Both the position numbers and the translations under genes were made by a program. Shown here one piece after another: positions 26,113-36,088 of a stretch of 64,000 bases of DNA. The notes beneath the pieces are model-generated. The model had not been told where the DNA came from, made no database searches, and saw only the letters and a list, made by a program, of their open reading frames with translations. Position 1 is the stretch's first letter, and the number at the start of each line of letters is the position of its first letter. This stretch comes from Loktanella sp. M215 (GTDB taxonomy: Bacteria > Pseudomonadota > Alphaproteobacteria > Rhodobacterales > Rhodobacteraceae), in assembly GCF_021735925.1 (NCBI RefSeq), contig NZ_WMEA01000001.1:3688001-3752000 (forward strand), in the 5' to 3' direction.

Positions 26113-26589
26113 ATGCCATTCGCCACCTCACCCGCCGACCTGCCTGACCGCGACACCATCCTGTCGCTGTCGGGTCTTGAATTCATGCAGGCTGTGCTGC
26201 GCGGCGATCTGCCGGGCGCGCCGATCGCGCAAGGCATGAATTTCACGCTGGACAGCGTGGCGCAGGGCCAATGCGTCTTTTCCGGCACGCCCGAATTTGC
26301 CCACGCCAACCCCGTGGGCGGCGTGCATGGCGGCTGGTACGGCACGGTGCTGGACAGCTGCATGGCCTGCGCAGTGATGACGACAGTGCCGAAAGGCGCG
26401 GTCTATACGACGCTGGAATACAAGATCAATATCGTCCGGGCGATCCCGCTGGGGACGACTGTGACAGCAACCGGCACTGTCGATCACGCAGGCCGGTCGA
26501 CGGGCGTGGCGAGCGGCCGGATCGAAGGCGCCGATGGCACCCTTTACGCGACCGGATCGACCACCTGCCTGATCATGCGGATTGCCTGA
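26113..26589 (+). CDS. PaaI-type hot-dog thioesterase
   Basis: The 158-residue protein has the 4HBT/PaaI signature HANPVGGVHGGWYGTVLDS, followed by a helix and the strand KINIVRAIPLGTTVTATGTV. It hydrolyses acyl- or aryl-CoA esters; the substrate is unknown. It follows metF by 36 bases and may be cotranscribed. The 3' end overlaps the convergent DUF2235 gene by 17 bases. Confidence 0.85.
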   Translation: MPFATSPADLPDRDTILSLSGLEFMQAVLRGDLPGAPIAQGMNFTLDSVAQGQCVFSGTPEFAHANPVGGVHGGWYGTVLDSCMACAVMTTVPKGAVYTTLEYKINIVRAIPLGTTVTATGTVDHAGRSTGVASGRIEGADGTLYATGSTTCLIMRIA

Positions 26590-27625
26590 CGCGCGAGGCG
26601 GGTTCCGCCGTACCGTCCGGCAAGGTCACACTGTCATGCAACCTCTCTGACGGATCACAGAGGATCCGCCGCATCCCGCGAAACCAGAACAGCCGCGCCC
26701 AGCCGCGCCATTGGCCCAGCGCCGGCGCCGTCACGTCGCAGGGATAGCGGTCGCGCCAGTCCGGCGGCAGCGGCACACCACGGGCCGCGATCCGGTCCAG
26801 CATCCAGACCAGCGGGATATTGGCCAACGGCCGGGCAGCTGGATAAGCGCCGACCTGCCCGCCCACGTCACCGTGGCTGCCGCGGAACCAGACCTGTTCC
26901 ACCGTCGCGCGCACACTGCTGGCCGTGTCCCACATCACCGGCCGGTAGTGATGCCGCCTTTCGTCCAGCGCAAGCGCGTGGAAGCCGTGTCGCACATGAT
27001 CACCAAGGCGCTGATCGTGAAAGCCTGTCCTGTCGGTCCGGGCAAAGGGTCGCTTCCAGCCCAGCGCCTTGACCGTGTCCCAGACCGCCACGGCCTCGAT
27101 CTCGACCCGGTCGTGGCACATCAGGCGCTGAAATGCCCGCGCGCTGTCAGAGGTGCCGCCCGCCTGATAGTGGCGAAAGGCCGTGCGCACGGCGCTGACC
27201 GTCGCATGATCGTGGTGCAGCAAACCGACCCGCCCGACCATGCCCGCCAGCGAACGTACCGCAAAAGCGCCCCGGGAATAGCCCATCAGGATGATGGTAT
27301 CGCCGGCGCGGTAACGCGAGGCGAGCACCCCGTAGGCGCGGCGGATCTGCTGGTCCAGCCCGCGCCCGGTCATCACGTCCCATGTGTGCCGCCAGTCCGG
27401 CCACTGGATGCCGGCCTCGTAATAGACCGTCAGGTTGGCGCGCCGGCCCGCCTCCCTCAGCAGCTTGAAGGTGCGGCCGGCGTTCGTCGCATGGCCATCG
27501 CGCAATGACGACATGGTGCCATCAAGGATGATGACATGCGTGGCAGGACCGCGCCCGCGCGGTGCGCCGCTTTTCTGGCGCGGCGTGCGGCCGAAAAGGC
27601 CGAGGAGCCAGTTATGCGGCTTCAG
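26573..27625 (-). CDS. DUF2235 alpha/beta-hydrolase-like protein, probable CTG start
   Basis: The first in-frame ATG (27514) would cut off the strand HVIILDGT that begins DUF2235 domains. No ATG, GTG or TTG lies further upstream before the stop at 27640, but a CTG at 27623-27625 is preceded by a perfect AGGAGG six bases away. It gives 350 residues and overlaps the CoxL gene's end by 14 bases. The domain has the nucleophile elbow GYSRGAFAVRSLAG (G-x-S-x-G) and SHGDVGG, as in Tle1-type lipases. Substrate and localisation are unknown. Confidence 0.75.
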   Translation of the reverse strand: MKPHNWLLGLFGRTPRQKSGAPRGRGPATHVIILDGTMSSLRDGHATNAGRTFKLLREAGRRANLTVYYEAGIQWPDWRHTWDVMTGRGLDQQIRRAYGVLASRYRAGDTIILMGYSRGAFAVRSLAGMVGRVGLLHHDHATVSAVRTAFRHYQAGGTSDSARAFQRLMCHDRVEIEAVAVWDTVKALGWKRPFARTDRTGFHDQRLGDHVRHGFHALALDERRHHYRPVMWDTASSVRATVEQVWFRGSHGDVGGQVGAYPAARPLANIPLVWMLDRIAARGVPLPPDWRDRYPCDVTAPALGQWRGWARLFWFRGMRRILCDPSERLHDSVTLPDGTAEPASRVRQSA

Positions 27626-29903
27626 TCCGCGCCTCCTTCAGCCAGCCCCAGACCCGGTGCGGGGTAAAGGGCATCTCGACCCGGCGCACACCCTCGTCCC
27701 ACAGGGCGTCCAGCACGGCGTTCGCCACGGCGGCGAGCGCGCCGACTGTCCCGGCCTCGCCGCAGCCCTTCATTCCCATCGGGTTATAAAGCGACGGCGT
27801 TCCGCGCGTGGAAAAGTCGATCATCGGCACGTCGGCAGCCCGCGGCATGCCGTAGTCCATGAAGCTTGCGGTCAGAAGCTGCCCATCCTCGTCGAAGACG
27901 ACCCGTTCGGCCAGCGCCTGCCCGAGCCCCTGCACGACGCCTCCGTGCACCTGACCTTCGACCAGCATCGGGTTGATCAGGTTGCCGAAATCGTCGACGA
28001 CCGTGTAGCGGTCGACGACGGTCTGGCCGGTCTCGGGGTCGATTTCGACCTCGACCACATGGGCGCCGTTGGGAAAGCTGCGGTTATCCAGCGTGATCCG
28101 CTGGCTGTGACGCAGCAGGTCTTCGCGTCCGTCGGCGCGCGCCATGGCCGCCACATCCAGCATCGTCGGCGTCAGGTTGGACCCGTTGATGCGGAACCGC
28201 TCGTCATCAAAGCTGACGTCCGCGCCGCCCTCCTTCTCGGCCAGATAGGCCGAGAAGCTTGCGATCATCGCCTCGACCGTAGCAAGCGTCGCGGTGTTCT
28301 GCACCGTGACGGACCGAGAGCCGCCGGTGCCACCGCCCTGCGGGATGCGGTCGCTGTCGCCCTGGACGACCGTGATCCGGTTGGCGGGGATGCCGGTCTG
28401 ATCCGACAGGAACTGGGCATAGACCGTTTCATGGCCCTGCCCGTTCGACTGGGTGCCGACGTAGATCAAGGCGTTCCCATCCTCCGTGAATTCCACCGCT
28501 GCGGTTTCAGAAGGATCGCCCAGAATGCTTTCGATATAGTAACACAGCCCCTGCCCGCGCAATTTACCCTGTCTGGCTGAGGCCGCCTTACGCGCGGCAA
28601 AACCGCCCGTGTCCGCAGAGGTCTGCGCGGTATCCAGCAGATCTGAAAACTCGCCGACGTCATAGGTGACGCCTGTCGGCGTGGTATAGGGGAACTGGTC
28701 GGGCCGGATGAAGTTGCGCTTGCGCAGGTCCCAACCGCTGATCCCCAACTGCCGCGCCGCCTCGTCCATCGACCGTTCGAGCACAAAGATCGCCTCTGGC
28801 CGACCCGCCCCGCGATAGGCGTCGACCGGTGTCGTATTGGTATAGACGCCGCGCGTCCGCATGTAGGCATGGGGCACCGCATAGGTCCCGGTCAGCACCT
28901 TCGAAAACAGGTTCGTCTGGATGCCCTGCGCGAACTGGCTGTTGTAGGCCCCCATGTTTGCCACGGTATCGAGGCTGTAGGCCGTCATGCGGTAGTCCGC
29001 ATCGAAGGCCAGCGTCGCCGTCGTCACCAGATCGCGCCCCGCGTTGTCGGTCAGCATCGCCTCGGTCCGCTCGCTCATCCACCGCACCGGACGGCCAAGG
29101 CTGCGGGCCGCATGGGCCACGACGAAGGGTTCGGGATAGCGCATGCCCTTCATGCCGAACCCGCCGCCGACGTCGGGCGTGGTCACATGAACATCGTCCG
29201 CGTCCAGCTTGAAATGCTTGACGAGATCCGCCTTCGGCCCCCAGACGCCCTGACCGTTGACCGCAACGTGCAGACGGCCATTCGCGACTTCTGCATAGCA
29301 GCCGCGCGGCTCCATCGCGTTGCAGATGACACGGTTGTCCGTCACCGCGACGGTGACGACATGCACCGCCGCCTTGATCGCCGCAGCGACGCCATCCGCA
29401 TCGCCGAGGCCAAAATCAAAAGCCACGTTGTCCGGCGCCGTCGGGTGCAGGGCCTCGCCACCGGGAGCGGAGTCCATATGGGCCGGCAGATCGTCGATCT
29501 CTGCCATGACCATCTCGGCCGCGTCGCGGGCCTGATCCAGCGTTTCGGCCACGACGCAGGCAATCGGTTCACCCACATGCCGCACGCGGCCGCGTGCAAG
29601 GATGCTCCGCTCGGTATAGGCGCCGTCGCTGCCGTCCCGGTTCTTGACGCGAGAGCCTTCCATCTCCAGCACCATGCCGGCGTCCGCCAGATCCTGCGCC
29701 GTGATGACCGCATGTACGCCGGGCATCCCGCGTGCATCGTCCGCATCGATCCCCGTCAGCGTGCCATGTCCGACCTGCGACCGCACGAAAACCGCAAACA
29801 GCGCGCCGTCTGGCGCAATATCATCGACATAGCGCCCCTGCCCGGTCAGGAACCGCTGATCCTCGACCCGTGTGACCGGCTGACTTTTCCCGAACTTTTC
29901 CAT
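27612..29903 (-). CDS. Xanthine dehydrogenase-family molybdopterin subunit (CoxL form II-like)
   Basis: The 763-residue large subunit of a molybdenum hydroxylase has the a/b hammerhead and molybdopterin-binding domains. The active-site loop is AYRGAGR (362-368), the form II or CoxL-like signature, not the AYxCSFR loop of true CO dehydrogenase. The catalytic Glu lies in GCGEAGTVGAL near the C-terminus. The partners normally needed for electron transfer, a [2Fe-2S] small subunit and an FAD medium subunit, are absent on both sides. The physiological substrate is unknown. It is divergent from valS and overlaps the DUF2235 gene. Confidence 0.9.
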   Translation of the reverse strand: MEKFGKSQPVTRVEDQRFLTGQGRYVDDIAPDGALFAVFVRSQVGHGTLTGIDADDARGMPGVHAVITAQDLADAGMVLEMEGSRVKNRDGSDGAYTERSILARGRVRHVGEPIACVVAETLDQARDAAEMVMAEIDDLPAHMDSAPGGEALHPTAPDNVAFDFGLGDADGVAAAIKAAVHVVTVAVTDNRVICNAMEPRGCYAEVANGRLHVAVNGQGVWGPKADLVKHFKLDADDVHVTTPDVGGGFGMKGMRYPEPFVVAHAARSLGRPVRWMSERTEAMLTDNAGRDLVTTATLAFDADYRMTAYSLDTVANMGAYNSQFAQGIQTNLFSKVLTGTYAVPHAYMRTRGVYTNTTPVDAYRGAGRPEAIFVLERSMDEAARQLGISGWDLRKRNFIRPDQFPYTTPTGVTYDVGEFSDLLDTAQTSADTGGFAARKAASARQGKLRGQGLCYYIESILGDPSETAAVEFTEDGNALIYVGTQSNGQGHETVYAQFLSDQTGIPANRITVVQGDSDRIPQGGGTGGSRSVTVQNTATLATVEAMIASFSAYLAEKEGGADVSFDDERFRINGSNLTPTMLDVAAMARADGREDLLRHSQRITLDNRSFPNGAHVVEVEIDPETGQTVVDRYTVVDDFGNLINPMLVEGQVHGGVVQGLGQALAERVVFDEDGQLLTASFMDYGMPRAADVPMIDFSTRGTPSLYNPMGMKGCGEAGTVGALAAVANAVLDALWDEGVRRVEMPFTPHRVWGWLKEARTEAA

Positions 29904-30035
29904 GATGCGCGACCTCTTGCATTGCGGTGCAGACCCTAAACGGGATCAAGCCGTTGTCCAGCCCCGGCCATTGGGCCTTTTCGCCACGCCCCCCATTGGG
30001 TAAACCCTGCGCAAACGGACAGAAGGACGCATCCC

Positions 30036-33000
30036 ATGGCTCTCGACAAGACATTCGACCCCGCCGCCCGCGAAGCCGCACTTTATGCCGCGTGGGAACA
30101 GGCCGGTGCGTTCAAGGCGGGCGCGGGCAAACGCCGGGATGAGACGTTCACCATCATGCTGCCGCCCCCCAACGTGACCGGCGCGCTGCACGTCGGCCAC
30201 GCCTTCAACCACACGCTTATGGACATTTTGACGCGGTGGAAACGGATGCAGGGGTTCGACACGCTCTGGCAGCCGGGTCTGGACCACGCGGGCATCGCCA
30301 CGCAGCTTGTGGTGGAAAAGCAGCTTGCCGCAGCCCAGCAACCCGGTCGCGCCGATCTGGGCCGTCAGGCCTTCATTGCGAAGATCTGGGAGTGGAAGGC
30401 CCAATCCGGCGGCACGATCGAGGATCAGGCCAAGCGTCTGGGCGATTCAATGGACTGGTCGCGATCCGCCTTCACCATGTCTGGCGCTGAATCCGCGCCC
30501 GAGACCGAGAAGCCCGGCAACTTCCACGACGCCGTCCTCAAGGTCTTCGTCGAGATGTACAACAAGGGCCTGATCTACCGCGGCAAGCGCCTCGTGAACT
30601 GGGACCCGCATTTCGAAACCGCGATTTCCGACCTCGAGGTCGAGAACATCGAGGTCGACGGCCGCATGTGGCACTTCAAATACCCCCTCGCGGGCGGTGA
30701 GACCTATACCTACGTCGAAAAGGACGAGGATGGCACCGTCGTGTTCGAGGAAGAGCGCGACTACATCTCCATCGCCACGACGCGACCCGAAACCATGCTG
30801 GGCGACGGCGCCGTCGCCGTCCACCCGGACGACACCCGCTATGCCGCCATCATCGGCAAGCTCTGCGAGATTCCCGTCGGCCCCAAGGAAAGCCGCCGCC
30901 TGATCCCGATCATCACCGACGAATATCCCGACATGAATTTTGGCTCCGGCGCGGTGAAGATCACCGGCGCCCATGACTTCAACGACTATCAGGTCGCCAA
31001 GCGCGGCGGCATCCCGATGTATAGCCTGATGGACACCAAGGGACGCATGCGCGCCGACGGCAAACCCTACGCCGCCGAAGCCGCGACCGCGCAGCGCATC
31101 GCGAACGGTGAGGAGGATTTCGACGAGGCCAAAATCGCCGCGATGAACCTCGTCCCTGACGCATACCGCGGCCTCGACCGGTTCGAGGCCCGCAACCGCG
31201 TGATCGCGGACGTCACCGCCGAGGGCCTTGCCGTCATGGTCCCCGCCACCGATCCCCGTCTGGGCCAGCCGGCGAAGCTGACGGCCCCCGAGGAAGGCGG
31301 CGAAAACCGCCTCGACCAACTGGCCCCGCTGGTCGAGCCCAAGAAGATCATGCAGCCCTTCGGCGACCGCTCGAACGTCGTGATCGAGCCGATGCTGACC
31401 GACCAGTGGTTCGTCGACACCGCCCAGATCGTCGGCCCCGCGCTGGACGCCGTCCGCGACGGCCGCACGAAGATCATCCCCGAGAGCGGCGAAAAGGTCT
31501 ATTACCACTGGCTAGAAAACATCGAGCCGTGGTGCATCTCGCGCCAGCTGTGGTGGGGGCACCAGATTCCGGTTTGGTATGGGCCGCCAAAAGAAGAGAT
31601 CGCTGCCTACCCTGATTTGGTCAGTGGTGAAAAAGTCCCCTTTTGTGCATCAACCTTTGACGAAGCCGCAGAAATGGCACGCAAATATTATGGCGTTTCC
31701 AATATCGCAGAATTCGAAGCATTTGAAGGTCAGCTTACTGGTTTCGGCACTGCCGGAGGCAAGCTCAATAGCATTGATTTAGGACGCGACCCCGACGTCC
31801 TCGACACTTGGTTCTCCTCCGGCCTCTGGCCCTTCGGTACCCTCGGCTGGCCCGAGGACACGCCGGAACTGAACAGATACTTCCCCGGCGATGTCCTCAT
31901 CACCGGGCAGGACATCCTGTTCTTCTGGGTCGCGCGGATGATGATGATGTCGCTGGCCGTGATGGACGACGTGCCGTTCCACACCGTCTACCTGCACCAG
32001 CTTGTCCGCGATGCGAAGGGCGAGAAGATGTCCAAGACGCGCGGCAACGTCATCGACCCGCTTGCGATGATCGACCTCTACGGCGCCGACGCCCTGCGGT
32101 TCAACAACGCGGCCATGGCGGCGATCGGCGGCGTGCTCAAGATCAACGAGGACCGCATCAAGGGCTATCGCAACTTCGGCACGAAGCTGTGGAACGCCAC
32201 GCGGTTCGCAGAGATGAACGACGTCTTCACCGCCCCCCGCGCGGACGGCGTGCCGCAGGCGACCCAGACCGTGAACCAGTGGATCATCGGCGAGGTCGCC
32301 AAGGTCCGCGAAGAGGTCGACGCCGCCCTGACCGCCTACCGCTTCAACGACGCGGCGGGCGCGCTCTATGCCTTTGTCTGGGGCAAGGTCTGCGACTGGT
32401 ACGTCGAATTCTCCAAACCCCTGCTGCTGGACGGGGCAGACGCGGAAAAGACGGAAACCCAACAGGTAATGCGCTGGGTTCTCGAACAAAGCATGACCCT
32501 GCTGCACCCCTTCATGCCCTTCATCACCGAGGAGCTCTGGTCCCTCACCGGCACCCGCACCCAGATGCTGGCCCTGACGCCGTGGCCCGAAGACCTGACC
32601 GCCGATCTGGTCAACCCGCAGGCACAGGCCGAAATGGACTGGACGATCCAGCTGATCGACGGCGTCCGCTCCGCCCGCGCCCAGATGAACGTCCCCGCCG
32701 GCCTGAAGATCGACGTGCTGCGCATCGACGCGGACGCCGAGGCCCAACGGGCCGAGGCGAACAACCTGCCGATGATCCAGCGCCTCGCCCGGATCGAGAC
32801 CATCGACGCCGCCAGCGAAGTCCCGAAAGGCTCGCTCACCGTCGCGGTAAAAGGCGCCACCTACGCCCTGCCTCTGGCGGGCCTGATCGACGTGGACGCT
32901 GAAAAGGACCGCCTGACAAAGGGCCTCGCCAAACTGGAAAAGGAAATCAAGGGCCTCGCGGGTCGCGCCAACAACCCCAATTTCGCCGCCTCCGCGCCGC

Positions 33001-33098
33001 CAGAGGTCGTGGCCGAGACCAAACAGAACCTCGCCGACCGCGAAGCCGAAGCCGACCAGTTGAAAACCGCCCTCGCCCGCCTGTCAGAGATCGGCTGA
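30036..33098 (+). CDS. valS: Valyl-tRNA synthetase with an AT-rich internal patch
   Basis: The 1020-residue class I synthetase has [18 protein letters not shown] (HIGH), the editing domain with [20 protein letters not shown], the [12 protein letters not shown] loop, WFSSGLWPF and a C-terminal coiled coil ([20 protein letters not shown]). Residues about 510-580 (31565-31785) are encoded by DNA far lower in GC: hand counts give 29 of 60 at 31621-31680 and 24 of 60 at 31681-31740, against more than 60% in the flanks. The codons used are unlike the rest of the gene. The patch encodes an extended loop before the [11 protein letters not shown] motif. The reading frame is intact. Confidence 0.95.
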   Translation: MALDKTFDPAAREAALYAAWEQAGAFKAGAGKRRDETFTIMLPPPNVTGALHVGHAFNHTLMDILTRWKRMQGFDTLWQPGLDHAGIATQLVVEKQLAAAQQPGRADLGRQAFIAKIWEWKAQSGGTIEDQAKRLGDSMDWSRSAFTMSGAESAPETEKPGNFHDAVLKVFVEMYNKGLIYRGKRLVNWDPHFETAISDLEVENIEVDGRMWHFKYPLAGGETYTYVEKDEDGTVVFEEERDYISIATTRPETMLGDGAVAVHPDDTRYAAIIGKLCEIPVGPKESRRLIPIITDEYPDMNFGSGAVKITGAHDFNDYQVAKRGGIPMYSLMDTKGRMRADGKPYAAEAATAQRIANGEEDFDEAKIAAMNLVPDAYRGLDRFEARNRVIADVTAEGLAVMVPATDPRLGQPAKLTAPEEGGENRLDQLAPLVEPKKIMQPFGDRSNVVIEPMLTDQWFVDTAQIVGPALDAVRDGRTKIIPESGEKVYYHWLENIEPWCISRQLWWGHQIPVWYGPPKEEIAAYPDLVSGEKVPFCASTFDEAAEMARKYYGVSNIAEFEAFEGQLTGFGTAGGKLNSIDLGRDPDVLDTWFSSGLWPFGTLGWPEDTPELNRYFPGDVLITGQDILFFWVARMMMMSLAVMDDVPFHTVYLHQLVRDAKGEKMSKTRGNVIDPLAMIDLYGADALRFNNAAMAAIGGVLKINEDRIKGYRNFGTKLWNATRFAEMNDVFTAPRADGVPQATQTVNQWIIGEVAKVREEVDAALTAYRFNDAAGALYAFVWGKVCDWYVEFSKPLLLDGADAEKTETQQVMRWVLEQSMTLLHPFMPFITEELWSLTGTRTQMLALTPWPEDLTADLVNPQAQAEMDWTIQLIDGVRSARAQMNVPAGLKIDVLRIDADAEAQRAEANNLPMIQRLARIETIDAASEVPKGSLTVAVKGATYALPLAGLIDVDAEKDRLTKGLAKLEKEIKGLAGRANNPNFAASAPPEVVAETKQNLADREAEADQLKTALARLSEIG

Positions 33099-33127
33099 TC
33101 CGCCTTCAGCTGACCCGATAAATGCCT

Positions 33128-33197
33128 GCCGGAGGCTCCGACCTCTGCCTCCGGTTCCCCGCCTCGCTTTTTTCCAAATACTCCCGCCGGAGGCTCC
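33128..33197. repeat. Direct repeat GCCGGAGGCTCC, twice, in valS-aminotransferase spacer
   Basis: The 12-base unit occurs at 33128-33139 and 33186-33197. The first copy can pair with CCTCCGG at 33148-33154 as a hairpin upstream of a T6 run at 33168-33173. The second copy supplies the GGAGG ribosome binding site of the aminotransferase that starts with GTG at 33199. The TTTTTTCCAAATACTCCC segment beside it resembles a widespread intergenic element of Rhodobacteraceae (from memory). Confidence 0.6.
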
Positions 33198-33198
33198 C

Positions 33199-34317
33199 GT
33201 GGCCAACCCAACCGACCCCCGTCTAACCCCTCTCGCGCAATCCCTGCCCGCCACGGTCCCCTTCGTCGGACCAGAGGCGCAGGAACGCGCGCGGGGCAAG
33301 CCCTTCATCGCGCGCCTCGGTGCCAACGAATCCGGCTTCGGGCCGTCCCCGACGGCCATCGCCGCCATGCAGGCCGCAGCCCAGACGGTCTGGCAATATG
33401 CCGATCCCGAGGCGCACGACCTGCGCCAGGCCCTTGCCGCGCACCACGGCATCGACGCGGCGCACATCATGGTGGGCGAAGGGATCGACACGCTGCTCGG
33501 CAACCTCGTTCGCCTGCTGATTGCCCCCGGCGACACAGTCGTGACCAGTGCCGGCGCCTACCCGACGTTCAACTATCACGTCACAGGCTTTGGCGGGGTG
33601 CTTCACAGCGTGCCCTACGCTGGCAATTTCGAGGATCCGGAGCGTCTGACCGCGAAGGCCCGCGAGGTTGGTGCCAAACTGATCTACATCGCCAATCCTG
33701 ACAATCCGATGGGCAGTCACCACGACGCCGCCACCCTGCAGCGCATGATCAGCCACATCCCCGACGGATGCCTGCTGATCCTCGACGAGGCCTACATCGA
33801 CCTCGCCCCCGACGGCACCGCACCCTACGTCGCCCCCCACGACGACCGCGTGATCCGGATGCGCACCTTTTCCAAGGCCTACGGTCTGGCGGGGGCACGG
33901 GTCGGCTACGCGATCGGGCCGCAGCCGCTGATCGCGGCCTTCGACCGGGTCCGCAACCACTTCGGCATGGCGCGGCTCAGCCAGATCGCGGCGCTGGCGG
34001 CGCTGCAGGATCAGGACTGGCTGGCCCATGTCCAGACGCAGGTTGCGGTCGCCCGCGACCGCTTGGCGGCCGTCGCACTCGACAACGGGCTGACGCCCCT
34101 GCCCAGTGCGACGAACTTCGTCACGATGGATTGTGGTCAGGACGGCGCCTTTGCCCGGCGCGTCGTCAAGACCTTGGGAGATGCCGGTATCTTCGTACGC
34201 ATGCCCTTTGTCGCCCCCCACGACCGCTGCATCCGCGTCAGCTGCGGACCAGAGGCGGATATCATGGCCTTTGCCGCCGCCCTGCCGACAGCACTGGCCA
34301 ACGCGCGCACGGGCTGA
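33199..34317 (+). CDS. Class I/II pyridoxal-phosphate aminotransferase (HisC-like)
   Basis: The 372-residue enzyme starts with GTG, six bases after GGAGG. It has the HisC-type fold: LGANESGFGPSP, the cofactor cleft DEAYIDLAPDG and the Schiff-base Lys in TFSKAYGLAGARVGY, then IRVSCGPEADI near the end. It is likely a histidinol-phosphate or aromatic/acidic amino acid aminotransferase. No other histidine genes are nearby, so it may be a paralogue. It follows valS by 100 bases with a repeat-rich spacer. Confidence 0.85.
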   Translation: MANPTDPRLTPLAQSLPATVPFVGPEAQERARGKPFIARLGANESGFGPSPTAIAAMQAAAQTVWQYADPEAHDLRQALAAHHGIDAAHIMVGEGIDTLLGNLVRLLIAPGDTVVTSAGAYPTFNYHVTGFGGVLHSVPYAGNFEDPERLTAKAREVGAKLIYIANPDNPMGSHHDAATLQRMISHIPDGCLLILDEAYIDLAPDGTAPYVAPHDDRVIRMRTFSKAYGLAGARVGYAIGPQPLIAAFDRVRNHFGMARLSQIAALAALQDQDWLAHVQTQVAVARDRLAAVALDNGLTPLPSATNFVTMDCGQDGAFARRVVKTLGDAGIFVRMPFVAPHDRCIRVSCGPEADIMAFAAALPTALANARTG

Positions 34318-34393
34318 CGCGCGACGCGGCGCCCCCTTGCTGTCCGGCCGCGGCCCTCTATGTCCGGACTGCAAACCTAATGGAGATCAGGAC

Positions 34394-34756
34394 ATGTCGA
34401 CGGCAACGGGTGCGATTGCGGGTGTGGTGCTGGGCGCCGCGGTGGGAATCGGTGGCATGATGGTCTGGCAGCACGGCACGCTGACGGACCACGACGGCAT
34501 GGCGATGGATCATGGCGACATGCCGGTGGACCACGCCGGCATGGCGGGCATGGGCGACATGCCGATGACCGGCAATCCAGACCACGATTTCATGGCCGGC
34601 ATGGTGCCGCACCACGAATCCGCGGTCGAGATGGCGCAGGTCGTCCTGCGCACGACCGAGGATCCCGAGGTCAAGGCCCTGGCGGAGAACATCCTGGCCA
34701 CCCAAAAGGGCGAGATCGACCAGATGAACGCCTGGCTGGCGGCCAACCCGCAGTAG
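34394..34756 (+). CDS. DUF305 family exported protein, His/Met-rich
   Basis: The 120-residue protein has an N-terminal hydrophobic segment (AIAGVVLGAAVGIGGMMVW), then a His/Met/Asp-rich stretch with repeated DHxxM and MxGM units (about 31-58), then the DUF305 core DHDFMAGMVPHHESAVEMAQ and QKGEIDQMNAWL. DUF305 proteins are ferritin-like helical bundles often found with copper resistance. The Met/His-rich region suggests metal binding in the periplasm. The start ATG has GGAGAT upstream. Confidence 0.85.
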   Translation: MSTATGAIAGVVLGAAVGIGGMMVWQHGTLTDHDGMAMDHGDMPVDHAGMAGMGDMPMTGNPDHDFMAGMVPHHESAVEMAQVVLRTTEDPEVKALAENILATQKGEIDQMNAWLAANPQ

Positions 34757-34759
34757 ACC

Positions 34760-35935
34760 TCAGCCGGCGGCGATCACTTGCGCCGCCGCCCGCGCACCGC
34801 CGGCACCGTGCGGGATGCCACAGGCGATCAGACCGGCCTCGATCGTGCCGACGACGCCCATGATCATCTGGGCGTTGACGTGCCCCATGTGGCCGATGCG
34901 GAACCAGGCATCAGCCGGTTCGCGTCCCAGCCCGATGCCAAGGGTCAGACCCGCCTGATGCTCGCACCAGTGCCGCAGGGCGTCGCCCTGCCCCTGCTCC
35001 ATGCCGATTGAGGTGACGGAATGTGACCGCAGGGCGGGATCGGTGATGTTCAGCCGCAGCGGGCCGTCCGTGCCCCAGGCCTCGCAGGCCGCCCACAGGG
35101 CGCGCGACAGCGTCGCATGACGCGCCCAGACGTGATCCAGCCCCTCGGCCTTGATCAGGTCAAGCGCCGCGCGCAACCCGTAAAGGTGATGCGTGGGTGC
35201 CGTGCCGTTGGAGTATTGAAAAAACATCTCGGGGTGCGCCCGCGGTTTCCAGTTCCACCAGCTGGAAACCTCCGCGCTCTGCCGCTCTGCCGCGCGGGCG
35301 TTGAAGAAGACGAAGGCCAGACCGGCGGGTGTCATCAGCCCCTTCTGGCAACCGGCGACCATGACATCGACGCCCCAGTCGTCCATCTCGAACACGTCGC
35401 AGCCCAGGGACGCCATGCAGTCGACCATCAGCAGCGCGTCGTGACCCGCCGCATCCAGTGTCGCGCGCAGGCCCTTTACATCGTTGCGCACCCCGGTCGA
35501 GGTGTCGGTATGGCAGACCATGACCGCCTTGATCGCGCCTTGCGTATCGGCAGCCAGCGCCTCGGCCACGCGGGTCAGGTCCACGGCGTCGGTCTGGCCG
35601 AAGTCCAGCACCTCGACCTTCACGCCCAGCCCCCGGGCCATATCGGCCCAGCCGTGTCCGAACCGGCCCGTGGCCAGCACCATGACCGTGTCGCCCCGCG
35701 CGCAGAGGTTGGCGACCGACGCCTCCCATGCCGCGTGACCGTTGCCGATGTAGATTGCGACGTCGCCCGCCGTGCGCGCGACGGCCTTCAGGTCGGGGAT
35801 CAGGCTGTCGGTCAGCGCGTGCAGCTCGCCTTCGTAGATATTGGGCGACGCGCGGTGCATTGCACGCAGCACGGCGTCCGGCATGACAGAGGGGCCGGGA
35901 ATGGCAAGATAGCTGCGGCCTTGGGCAAGGGACAT
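34760..35935 (-). CDS. Alanine/serine-glyoxylate aminotransferase family protein
   Basis: The product is about 391 residues from MSLAQGRSYLAIPGP; an upstream GTG at 35950 is an alternative. It is a class V fold-type I PLP enzyme: IPGPSVMPDAV, GNGHAAWEAS, LLMVDCMASLGCDVFEMDDW and Schiff-base Lys in VAGCQKGLMTPAGL. It probably moves amino groups between serine or alanine and glyoxylate. It is divergent from the phosphatase/ABC exporter operon and convergent with the DUF305 gene. Confidence 0.85.
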   Translation of the reverse strand: MSLAQGRSYLAIPGPSVMPDAVLRAMHRASPNIYEGELHALTDSLIPDLKAVARTAGDVAIYIGNGHAAWEASVANLCARGDTVMVLATGRFGHGWADMARGLGVKVEVLDFGQTDAVDLTRVAEALAADTQGAIKAVMVCHTDTSTGVRNDVKGLRATLDAAGHDALLMVDCMASLGCDVFEMDDWGVDVMVAGCQKGLMTPAGLAFVFFNARAAERQSAEVSSWWNWKPRAHPEMFFQYSNGTAPTHHLYGLRAALDLIKAEGLDHVWARHATLSRALWAACEAWGTDGPLRLNITDPALRSHSVTSIGMEQGQGDALRHWCEHQAGLTLGIGLGREPADAWFRIGHMGHVNAQMIMGVVGTIEAGLIACGIPHGAGGARAAAQVIAAG

Positions 35936-36088
35936 CGGTAGCGCTTTCACTTGATTGAACGGCGCGACACTAATCCTGTGCAGGGCGGCGTCAACACCGC
36001 GCGTGGCCGCAGGGTCGCTTGCCCCGCGCAGACCGAGCGATTAGGTGTCTGGAAGACATACCCCCGTCATTGGCCAAAGGTCACCCGG

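Noticed and set aside
33129..33173. Strong intrinsic terminator after valS
   Set aside because: The stem and the T6 run are 13 bases apart, too far for a standard terminator, so it is listed only under the repeat.
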